Assembly: GCA_963281155.1 (NCBI GenBank) | Contig: CAUJLY010000002.1 | Coordinates: forward strand, 2,356,001-2,420,000 | DNA from: Rhabditophanes sp. KR3021 | Taxonomy: Eukaryota; Nematoda; Chromadorea; Rhabditida; Alloionematidae | Direction of reading: 5' to 3' | Length of the DNA: 64,000 bases | In this document: positions 12,649-22,567 of the stretch, in pieces | Layout: every line of letters begins with the position of its first letter | Numbering within the stretch: position 1 is the stretch's first letter | The notes under the pieces: model-generated | Databases searched by the model: none | What the model was told of the DNA's origin: nothing | Seen by the model: only the letters and a program-made list of their open reading frames with translations | Program-made: the position numbers and the translations under genes

Positions 12649-14292
12649 CTAATTCCATTTTTTAACAGACTTGAGCAATTTCAAGTTCCAATCATCAATC
12701 TTAGCATAACTAATACAATCAAAACCATCACTTCTTAATTTAGTTATAATGATATTTTTAAAACTACTTCTTATCTTGCCACAATTACATGTTTTACGTC
12801 TGAAAGCTTCATCTGCTTGAAAAATGCTTTGCCTAGCTGTACATGAGTTTTCATTAAGTTGGTTATCCGAATTATGTCCCTGCATAGTAACATTCAAACA
12901 AAATTCCATGAGTAATCTTAGCTTTGGGTTAAAATTAAAGTCGTTATTTCCAATACAATCTAAGCACAATATTTCTACTTTTAACGGTATAAAGTAATTA
13001 ATATCATAACCATTGTAAGCATCTGATTGTGATGTTAGTTTTAGTGATTTTAAATTAGGGAATGTCGCCGCTATTTTCTGGCTGTCAATGATAAATGGTG
13101 GTTGTATTAATTTTAAAATTTGAACGCAACTTGGCATAGCAAATAAAGTCTTTGTAATCAGTTCCTTTTCCTTAGTAGTTACATTGTCAGGTTGAATAGC
13201 AAAGACACAAGCAAGTTTGTTTAATTTCTTTAAGCAACTTAAAGTTAGCTTCAATTTTTGTTCACAAATATCCTCCAGTAAATTATGGCAAAACGGAGTA
13301 AATACGATAATCAACGAGTTAAGTGTCACAAATGGTGTATTGTCAGGCCATCTTAATGTATCATTCAGAAATTGAGAAGCATTTAAATTGTACTCGATAT
13401 TTGCATACTTAGAATGACAAATACTTTGATATAAATTTATATTGTCACTATAATCATTTATCGTAATCTTTATTTTATCCTTGCTTGAAATTGTTGCATC
13501 CAAGTATTTGGATAGTTTGGATAAAAATTCAATAGCTGTTTCTTCAAAATTATTTGATAAAGTGAATTTAAATTTGAATATGCGAAGAGCAATATTCCCA
13601 ATCTTATCCAATTGAACTGAAAGTAGCTCTGGATCGTAACCTTGGAAGTGAACAATAACAGTAACTTGTTTAATATGAGGGACATGTTGTGAAATGAAGC
13701 TTTCCATTATCTCGGCATTCTCAATCAAAAACAGAGCTTGATCTATATGATTAAGATTTAACTTAACGTGAGAAATTTGTTTCAAAGTAAAAGTCCTGAT
13801 CAAACATTGTAAAGTGTCTAAAAAATCTGGTTTCGAACAATATCCGTCGTGCTTGTAAATTACCAAGTTAACCTCATTAAGAGATGGTAAATTAATTTGA
13901 AATAAATTAGTCAAAATATCGCGATACTCTTCTAAGTTATCTTTTTTGTCGTCGCTGTCATCAAATGCATCCATGATGATGTCAATAGTCTCACATTCCT
14001 GATAACAATCTTTTTGGATACTTTTAATTATTTGAATAGCTTCCGAAGAGTTGTCAAAGGACTTATCCAATAATGTTCCTTTTGCGTGGCTGTTATTTGT
14101 TGCTAGTAAAACTTTTACTTCCAATGATTCATAGTCAATCATCCTGTTAGACTTGTGATTATTGATCAAATTGTAGTAAAAAGGTCCAGTCTTGCTCAAA
14201 GCCATAATTGTAGGAATATTATGCAGGCATTTGTCGAATATTAACGACTGGCATAAAGCAATTTGCATGGGACTTTTATTGGAAGAATCCAT
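12649..14292 (-). CDS. F-box/LRR-like protein, divergent
   Basis: Single coding exon of 547 aa from the ATG at 14292. An open frame extends upstream, but a TTTTCAG acceptor just before the ATG suggests a 5' UTR intron. The start (MDSSNKSPMQIALCQSLIFD then IPTIMALSKTGPFY) resembles a degenerate F-box helix pair. The body repeats Leu/Ile-rich segments such as FPNLKSLKLTSQS and VEILCLDC, as in irregular LRRs. Near the C-terminus a Cys pair, CNCGK, follows a FxxDEAFRRK stretch. A paralog with the same layout lies at 41666-43343. Such proteins usually act as substrate receptors for SCF ubiquitin ligases; here that role is inferred only. Confidence 0.6.
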   Translation of the reverse strand: MDSSNKSPMQIALCQSLIFDKCLHNIPTIMALSKTGPFYYNLINNHKSNRMIDYESLEVKVLLATNNSHAKGTLLDKSFDNSSEAIQIIKSIQKDCYQECETIDIIMDAFDDSDDKKDNLEEYRDILTNLFQINLPSLNEVNLVIYKHDGYCSKPDFLDTLQCLIRTFTLKQISHVKLNLNHIDQALFLIENAEIMESFISQHVPHIKQVTVIVHFQGYDPELLSVQLDKIGNIALRIFKFKFTLSNNFEETAIEFLSKLSKYLDATISSKDKIKITINDYSDNINLYQSICHSKYANIEYNLNASQFLNDTLRWPDNTPFVTLNSLIIVFTPFCHNLLEDICEQKLKLTLSCLKKLNKLACVFAIQPDNVTTKEKELITKTLFAMPSCVQILKLIQPPFIIDSQKIAATFPNLKSLKLTSQSDAYNGYDINYFIPLKVEILCLDCIGNNDFNFNPKLRLLMEFCLNVTMQGHNSDNQLNENSCTARQSIFQADEAFRRKTCNCGKIRSSFKNIIITKLRSDGFDCISYAKIDDWNLKLLKSVKKWN

Positions 14293-15369
14293 TTTAAAAT
14301 AAGCTGAAAAGAAATTGAAAATTAAAAATTGTGAATAAAGTATTTGTTCAATACTCGCATCAAAAACCAAACTATGTTACATTATATATAAAATCTTTTC
14401 GGTCGTGAAACTTCACTAAATATACGTATCAAAATTAATGTGATGAGCAATTGATAAGAATTAACAGATTTGAATATCAAACAGTTTTCCATAAATGACG
14501 TCCTCTGAATTGATAACGAATTACATAAAAATGGCTCGGTATTTCTTTATACCTTGTTCCCGTACCCCCAAAGTAGTGCTAGTGAGATTGTGACACGTGA
14601 ATAAGAATGCACGCGTACAAGCAAACTATAAATAAACAACTAACAATATAATTGATCTATTATAGGTATAAGTAAATATATATAATAAATAAGGATCACA
14701 AAGTATACATATAAGAATCGATTAGCATTCATCGTTTACAGATATTATTATTACAATCTTTAATTTATTTTTTGGGACAACTTTTTAAATAATATAAATA
14801 ATTTTTTTCAAACATGATTCCATCATATACATTTCCTTCCAACGTCTGTTCTTTCGCATTCAAATAAATGCTAACATGGCACCTAGCAAGTGAACCCCTT
14901 AAGCCTTTGATTTTATAAATATGCCACTAGACTTAGTTTTTTCATCAGTTTAGAGCTCATTCCTGAAGCAAGTATATATTTTATAAAAATTCTGGTAATG
15001 CAGCTTGAAAGCCACGTTTTTTTTCTATCTAAGTCACTAAAAAAATCTTTGATATCTCTTTTCTGCTCGGCAGGGAAGGCATTTAAATTTTTTACAAACA
15101 AATGTTACGGACTAAGATACGGAATTTCAGGTTAACTATAAGGAAATATTAGATACTCATAAGAGAGATCTTTAAAAATTGATAAAGAACGAAATGACGG
15201 ATCTCAACATTAAATAGGAGAAAATTCATACCAACGATAAACGGTGGTTAAGTTTATTGTAACGAAAATCTAGAAATATACATACGTATAAAAAATGTAC
15301 AAAATATATTATTAGAATCTTTTTATTAAAATATAGATCGATATGAAAAGTATATAAATATTTGAAAGA
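14293..15369. other. Intergenic; 3' region of channel locus
   Basis: AT-rich spacer between the F-box-like gene and the last cassette of the channel locus. A minus-strand AATAAA (15322-15327 on plus as TTTATT) lies about 43 nt beyond the cassette-3 stop, a plausible polyadenylation signal. Otherwise nothing recognised. Confidence 0.55.
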
Positions 15370-16245
15370 TTATATGCACACATTATTTCTCTGATTTTCC
15401 AACTCTTGAGCTTCATAGTCACCCAATTTTTTGTAGAGAAATGTAAAGAAAACGATATTAAAAACAATGAATACAAATGGATATAAAATCCTCGAAACTA
15501 AGTCAATGCTTGAGTGTTTCATGCAAGGTGGGAACTTTTTCTTTGATTTTTGACTCAGAAACAACAAGCAGACGACAGGTTGATTAGGACAAGTACATAC
15601 TTCTTCCATTAAATCATTCTTTACTTGGTTGCCAAGTCTTATATCTGAAAATGAGCGTGTATTAATTGAAATATCAATGGTTATTTTTACCATGTAAGGG
15701 GTCTGGAGCACTGGGCCGAAGTCCAATTGGATTCTTTTCATTTTTTCTTTTAAGTCTGCCTTCGTACACCCTAGATGTAAATGAGACAATAGCATATTCA
15801 GCTAGCACGCTAGCCACAATAAGTAGACAAGTCATCAAATAAACATCAGAAGCTTTCAAATAAGCTACATGTATCTTTCTGTTCGTTCCGCAAAAAAGAT
15901 GCGTCAACGCTAGAAATGCCATCACGAAAGAAGTTCTTGAGGGAGCTGAGTTCTTTGAAATATAAAAAGATATGAATGATAGCATTACTAAGACAGCGGC
16001 TGGAATCAAAGATTGGATCATGTAAAATCCCGGCTGCCGTCTAAATCTAAAAAGTACAAACAACCTATCATATGAGCCAGTTGACGTAACTGCGGTGCTT
16101 TTGTTGACACAAGCATTTACAATTTCAAAGTTCGACAATGTTATGCCTGAGTCAATCTTATGTACAGATCCACATCCTTTTTTCGAATCATTTACACTTG
16201 GATCGTTGCACCAACTAAGATGAATATTTTTTGTAGAAAATGCGT
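15370..16245 (-). CDS. Channel membrane cassette 3 (alternative 3' end of RDL-like gene)
   Basis: Two exons, 16245-15691 and 15644-15370 (phase-1 intron), encode loop C and four membrane helices but no ligand-binding domain of their own. The acceptor is TTTTCAG followed by AC, which would join the T left by the upstream exon at 19157 to make Tyr, giving YAFSTKNIHLSW. M1 is FYMIQSLIPAAVLVMLSFIS, M2 is SAPSRTSFVMAFLALTHLF (the family norm is PARVxLGVTTVLTMTT), and M4 is FVFIVFNIVFFTFLYKK. The introns present in cassettes 1 and 2 are absent from its first exon. Intact frames and splice sites suggest function; a pseudogene fragment is the alternative. Isoform length would be about 487 aa. Confidence 0.6.
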
Positions 16246-16336
16246 CTGAAAAGTATTCATGTAACAGAAGGATATACTAAGATTTATGTGTAAGTAATAA
16301 TAATTTAAAAGGTGCACCAAACATTATTTTTGTACA

Positions 16337-17494
16337 TTAATCGTCAAAGAAAATTTCATCTTCATCCCCCTCCATGTCATATTCTGATAGAACTTTCATT
16401 ATCGTCCAAAAGGCCACTAAATTGTTTTGATTAGAAGTATTAATTATTTGAGTTACCGTTAAAGACAATGTAAATTAATGGGAAAATTGATCTTGAAAGC
16501 TTGTCTATTTTCGATGGTGTTATAGTTCTACAGCTACTCGTTGCTTTTTTGGCCTTTGCAAATGGTGCAGGCCACATGATATTATCCGGTACAAACCGAG
16601 GCGCTTGTATCAAAGGAATTGTTTTGCAATCGCAATCCGATGGTAATTCAGGTGAAGCAATCTAAAAAGCAAGTCTAATAGTGAAGCTTAAGTTACCCTT
16701 ACCATTTTATTGTGAGGGTAAGTTCCAAACATGGGTATTTCTGCATTTTGGATTTGTTCTTGCAACCTTCTTTTCTTGTCTCTTCTTTGTTCTAACTTCT
16801 TAGCCATATAACTGACCACTGAAAATTCAACCAAACTGATAAATACCATTACAAAAGAGAAATTCAGGAATATGTCGAGACTCTTTACATATGATACTTT
16901 TGGCAATTGTGAGTTGGTAGTTGAAATCAATGTAACTAATGTAAGTACTGTAGTTACCCTTAAAGTAATTAATTTATATTGTTTGAAAAGGAAACTAAGT
17001 GTGTAGTTTGTAATGAAGAAAGAGATATGGATTGTAGGCATCAAAATAACTACGTTCCTGTTCATAATTAGTATGTAAATACTTTTACTACAAGTTAAGT
17101 GATAATCAAAATTAGACTTACCCGATCGAAACACGTGCAGGACTAGCGCTACGAGAAAGCCAAAAGCTGATCCAAGAAATCATCACAATGAGTATGCTTG
17201 GAATGATTATATTCATTAAATAAAAACCTAGCTGTCTTGTCAATCTTAGCCTAATAATTAACCGCACATACGAACCTAAACAAATTAGTTTAAATTAATA
17301 TTCAAAAAGGCGCACGTAGTTTCCTTCAAAAACTTTTAAGTTACCCGATGAAGTGACGGCAGTAGAAGTAATCAGCTTAAACGAGGTTCTTTTGAATTGT
17401 GGTAACGTAAAATTGTCAAACTTGACACTATTTCTAGAGTCGTCTCCAGGCTTTGCGCCAAAAGCTAAATTGATGTCATGTGTTGCGTAGCCGT
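16337..17494 (-). CDS. Channel membrane cassette 2 (alternative 3' end of RDL-like gene)
   Basis: Five exons (17494-17345, 17275-17122, 16958-16703, 16661-16457, 16416-16337) are open and in phase to a stop. They have no extracellular-domain exons before them: the gap to cassette 1's stop is under 200 nt. The first acceptor (TTAAAG then AC) joins the shared donor at 19157 to give YGYATHDINLAF. M2 reads ASPARVSIGVTTVLTLVT, keeping the PAR anion filter. The M2-M3 region STTNSQLPKVSYVKSLDIFL and the M4 region SRSIFPLIYIVFN are conventional for GABA-gated chloride channels. The tail is acidic (EGDEDEIFFDD). Isoform length about 492 aa. Confidence 0.65.
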
Positions 17495-17690
17495 CTTTAA
17501 GGAAGGTATATTAAAGGTTTAATTAAAGGTTTAGCATTTTAGGGATTAGGTGCACCAGAAGAAATGTCGTAATAAAAAGTTTTTAAACCATATTTTAATT
17601 GTTTGTACAATTACATGCACAATCATACATTTCTTTTTAACATAAATTCTGTTTTTTGTACACAATAATTTTGGTCTGAAGTAATCGTAA

Positions 17691-20600
17691 TTAGGCAAGG
17701 TCTGCTTCTGATATTTCGGAGACACTAATGTTCATGAGGTAGGACCAGTAGCCAAGATTGAAAATGATGAAAACCTGTGCAAATGATTATTAATATCAAC
17801 AAAATTCACTTACACAAGGAAACAAAATGCGAGACATTTTATCAATTGAACTTGGAGTCGTATTTACAAATTTTGGGATACTAATATTGGCTTGACTTGG
17901 TCTAAATTCAGGGGCAGATTCTCTGGATTTTGAATGAACTAGAACTTGTAATTGATGACTTGTTGGCGGTGATAGTTGTTGACAAAGGCATGGATAATCA
18001 GACTAAAACTCATTCTAATTAATAAAGCAATTAAAGTACTTACTGGATACCTATTCCCATCATATAAATTTGAATTCCGATCTGATGAAGAGTAAAAAGG
18101 TTTGTAGGATGGGTGATTGTACATGTAAGAAGGTCTTTGTGTTATATTTGGAAACATTTGTGGTGGATTAACTATTGATGTAATTGAAGCTTTACTGGCG
18201 GCAGCAACAGCCTCTTTAATTGCTTTTTCCTTTTCATCCGAACTGTGCCTTTTGCCAATGTAACCAACAATTGCATATTCAATCAAACTCGAAAAACTAA
18301 AGAAATTTATGAAAAGGAAATTATAGAATTTACACCATCAGAAAGCAAAAGCCGAGATAGCAATCAAGCGCTTTTACATATGAGATTTTGACGTTTGAAG
18401 CCGAAGTTGTGACTGTAAGTGTTGTAATTGTGAGAACAGTAGTTACTCTAAATTACTTGTTTATTAAACAAACAGGCAATATCTTACCCAAGAGAAATTC
18501 GTGCGGGTACACTAAAGATGAACAAACTTTATTAAAGAACTAAACAAACCTATTCCTGGGGACCCAGAATGATACATAGCTGATAATAACGATAAGCGCA
18601 GCAGGCAAATAAACCTAATGTACATTAATGAATGCCTATGAAATTTGATTAACTCACTTGAATAATGTAGAATCCAATGCTCCGTTTGAAAAGAAACAAT
18701 ATACCGAGTCTAGAATAAGTTCCTGAAGACAAAGTGACTTTCTTTGACTTGACACCTAGATCCATTAGACCAAACTGCGGCATTTCAAATGAATCTTGAG
18801 TTACACCTTTCTTCCCATTAATGAATTCGTATTTGATGTCACCTGTGGAGTAGCCATCTGATCGCATATTTAATTTGAATTAATGAAATAACAAATCCAA
18901 TAAACATGCTTTCTAAATGATATTGAATCATGCAAAAAATACTTACCAAAACTTTCATCCACAAATAAAATATATTTATTTAATTGAAAAATACTCACCA
19001 TTCATATTTTACAAAACTTCAAAAAACAACAATCAATTTAAAAACAAACTCTTACCAAGTTCAACATTAATCACCAAAAATAAACTCTCTTTATACTGGT
19101 GCACCTTATTAACAATATTTTTACGAAGAAACTTTTAACGTGCAATCAAAACTTACAGCTTTCTAATTCGAGATGGCATTTCTGGCTGTCATACGGAAAT
19201 AACCTTAAATCCATTGGGCACCCACATGTAACCGTAAGTCTAAAAGAAAAATATTTTTAAACTTCATTTTATGAGCTTTTTATTTTATTTTTAACACCTA
19301 AACAAAGAGGCTTTAAGTTGGGTAATAAAAGACGGATGGCATAATAAATTTTAGTATATGTGGGGTAATGCGATACACTCACCTTTGGGATGTAAAGACT
19401 GTTCCATCTGGGTCTATTCTTAGGAATGAGTTGTGAGTTGTTGTAGTGTGGAAGTAAGACTAAAATTACAAATCATGATAAATAAAATACTGCCGATGGC
19501 TCGCAGTCCATGTTCTCAATTTGTCACATAATTTTGAAGACTGACATTCTAAAGCGACAGATTTTCCAAAATTTAAAAAAACTGAAATTTGAACAGTTTG
19601 ATTTTTCAATTTTTACGACATCTGACGCCTCAGATCTTGCCAATTTTTAACAATAATGACGTATCTGAATGAGAACACATGCTCGCAGCATTGCCTGAAG
19701 AAATTACCTTTTTTTCGTTAGGAAAGAAAGTATCTGGCGCCCATAGGGTACTGCAAAATAATAGAGGAAATTAGTATGTGTAAATAATAAATTGAGTAAT
19801 AATTTAGGCCAAATTTTGAAAAATTATTTCTAATTACATTTATTTTTGCACACTCAGTTTTTTTTCTAATTCCCTTTTCATAAATTACTCACTTTGAGCT
19901 TGTAAGCCATATTAATGAGTTGATTTAAACCTTTATATCATATGTGTATATCTTTAGTCACTGGTTTATATGATGTTGGACGGTAAAACTGATTTCATAC
20001 ATTTCTTTTTCCAACAGTTTTTTATCATTTTTAATAAATACTTACTCAAAATACTCGATGCCTACTGTTAAACTTTCTAGTTTTCCAAATTCATCCGATT
20101 GATCGCCAAACGCTAATCTCGGATCCTTCCATGTTTGACGTAGATAGAAATCTAATGTAAAATCCTGAAATTAAAAATCATTTATTCATTTGTCAAATTA
20201 ATCATCCGTTTAAATACATTTTCCTGATCTCTTATTTAGACGTAGGATGACTTCACTACATTCTTAACCTGACTTTATAAAAAAATAAATCTGAAAGTCA
20301 TTAAGTTTTGGTTGGTCATTAATCAAGTGGACGACACTTCATCATTTAGCATCTCAATAAATGCCGTCAATTCAAGACTTCTTTTTGATAAATTCGCCTA
20401 CTTCATTCAGTGGAAATTTATTTATTTATACTCAGACACAACCATCATTATAAAGTCCATGAAAGATGGTTTAGCGGCAGCATTGTCAGGCAGGATTAGG
20501 AAAAACCTTTTGTTTTCTTATCTTTTGATACTTTTATGGATAAACTTTCCATTAAACAAATTTCCGTTGCCAAAAGGGCACGGGATTATGCCAAAACTAC

Positions 20601-21248
20601 ACTTACGTCACTTTTTTTCTCTTTTTTACCCTCAATTTAGGATATAAATTTTAATTCAATGTGTTTTGGGGCCAACACTTATCTTTATTCACTCAAGTAA
20701 ACTAACTATTTGTACAAAATATGGATCATGTATATTTATAAATATATATTCATGTTCATATCAAGCATATAATCATTTTCACCCACACTAGTAAATATGA
20801 AAATAAATAAATATATTAAATGATTAAATTTGCTAATACAGATGGCGATATTATCTATTTCCCTCACTCAAGGGAATACCACAAATAATTTGAGCAGGAA
20901 AACATGAAAGTGTATTTTATTAAAATGTCTACTTACCATATCCACTTCAGAGACAGCTGAAATTGAGGAGACATGAATGGTGATACCTACGTCTACGGGA
21001 TTCTTCCCATAATTTGGACGTAATCTTTTGTCGTATCTTTTAGGATCAGTCAACTTATTCAAAATGTCCGAAATTAAGGAAGTGTCCGGCAAATGGTCCG
21101 TATTGTCATTGAATGACTCTCCACAAACAGGCATCAAAGTGATTAGAGATACAAAAATAACCAATATATACATGTTAATAGAAGTAGGAAAAGAACTTAT
21201 GATACGCTTTCCATCATTTTGCCACAACTTCATAATCCTTTCACACAT
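17691..21248 (-). CDS. RDL/GABA-receptor-like Cys-loop chloride channel (shared extracellular domain plus cassette 1)
   Basis: Twelve exons: 21248-20937, 20164-20046, 19750-19708, 19459-19383, 19239-19157, 18857-18658, 18614-18550, 18511-18488, 18447-18334, 18296-18044, 18002-17814 and 17774-17691, about 520 aa. A signal peptide ([18 protein letters not shown]) precedes [11 protein letters not shown] and [20 protein letters not shown], both close to insect RDL. The Cys-loop is [16 protein letters not shown]1-M4 follow, with the PAR filter on a 24-nt microexon (18511-18488). Family members are pentameric anion channels at the neuronal membrane, gated by GABA or similar ligands; the ligand here is unproven. 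A start at 21233 is also possible. The first intron is 772 nt. Two further membrane cassettes lie downstream. Confidence 0.85.
19507..19680. mobile_element. Possible hAT-type MITE in channel intron
   Basis: A 174-nt segment in the intron between channel exons 3 and 4 is bounded by an identical 8-base direct repeat, GCTCGCAG, at 19499-19506 and 19681-19688. Its ends carry a short inverted repeat (TGTTCTCA inside the left end, TGAGAACA inside the right). An 8-bp target duplication with short terminal inverted repeats fits a non-autonomous hAT element. No coding capacity. Confidence 0.45.
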
Positions 21249-22567
21249 TCTTTTTATACCACTAAAAAAGAAACGAGAGAGGTTCCGTATAATAAGTTTA
21301 AATATAGTTTCCTTTTTCTGGAAATGTTGAAATTACTTTAATCTATATCCTTAAAATGGTGTGAATGATATAGCAAACAATTGAAATAACAAGGGGATAT
21401 TTTCTATGTTAATCTACTTATTTTAAGAACATAAGAAAAAAAGTAAAGAGTCAAAACGTTTGGTGTTATAGATGATGGTAGGATCAAGAAAATGAAGTGG
21501 ACAAGGCTGGCGGCGAGGTAAGTATATGTATGTCTAAGAAGCTTTCACGAAAATGATTAGTTGTTAATGATAAGCAAAATGAAATCTGATATGTCTTTAT
21601 ATATATTTGCTTGGAGACTAGTGGTGGTCTAGAGGCGGACTGAATGTATATGCATTCCGAAACCGCCTACCATATTCTATTCTACATTATCATTTGAAGG
21701 TCTGGGTTGACACATACAAAAAAGGAAAAGTTATAAGAACTTTTGGTTGATAAGTATTGAAAGGAGTAGAATTTGGCATTACATTATAAAACAATATACT
21801 TAAAACTTTTAATAAAAGCTTTTATCTTTTAATGCAACATCACATCATTCTTGGACCATCTATTGTCGTAATAATGTTGTGCCTTCTTCATCATTATTTC
21901 TTTTTAAATTATATAAATAAATATATATACAACTACAAGAGAAGAACATATAAACCTATATATCTAAAAAGAAAAGATTGGGCAATATTAAAAAAGACAT
22001 ATTTAAAAGTGTTGATAGGAATAGATAATTCTTTCTCTAACCACTACTATTATTATCATTTGATAGTTAAACAAAAACTAAAGCAAAAAGGGTATTATTA
22101 AGAAGGTTTGCTTGGAGCAGGAAAGTCAGTAGAAGCACGAAACGATGACTTATCATAAAGTAGATGGCAATTTATTATATTATACTTTTCAATTTTGTAC
22201 AATTTAAATATGTATTTAAATATTTAGTAGGAGTAGTTAGAAAAATACTTTAAATGTATACTAAATTATATATTAAGTTTAACAAGTGTCATAATAATGA
22301 ACATTAATTTGAGGAAGAGACTTTATTATATTGTTGACATGTTTTGATTTTTTCACAGATTTTTATTTGTCTCAATCATAAATATTATACTTACTCGGAT
22401 AAGACGGTCATAAATATAAAAAATGATGTAAATATGACATATTGGAGAGACAAGGGATTAATGAGAAATTAATAAATATTTAGTAAAGTAATAGCATTAA
22501 AAACAATAAAGAGAAGTAAATTTAATATATTTCGGAAAGATAAAATGTCAAAAAAGTGAAGTGTTAT
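21249..22567. other. Intergenic between channel and dynein-like gene
   Basis: AT-rich DNA holding the channel promoter and the dynein-like 3' end. Apart from a GC-rich hairpin at 21625-21672 (listed separately) nothing was recognised. The 89-codon frame at 21832-22101 is Lys/Tyr-rich low-complexity and not credible. Confidence 0.55.
21625..21672. ncRNA. GC-rich two-stem hairpin, candidate structured RNA
   Basis: Nested inverted repeats: TGGT (21625-21628) with ACCA (21669-21672), AGGCGG (21633-21638) with CCGCCT (21663-21668), and GAATG (21642-21646) with CATTC (21653-21657), around a 6-nt loop. The arms are far more GC-rich than their surroundings. This could be a small structured RNA or an extruded DNA element; the strand is unknown. 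Confidence 0.25.

Noticed and set aside
15370..17494. Treating cassettes 2 and 3 as two separate degenerate channel pseudogenes
   Set aside because: Both are open to their stops, all internal splice sites keep phase, and both first acceptors match the shared donor. A pseudogene origin is still possible, but intactness makes alternative 3' ends the better reading.
20312..20647. 111-codon plus-strand frame in the first intron of the channel gene
   Set aside because: No recognisable domain, and it lies opposite an intron; most likely chance.
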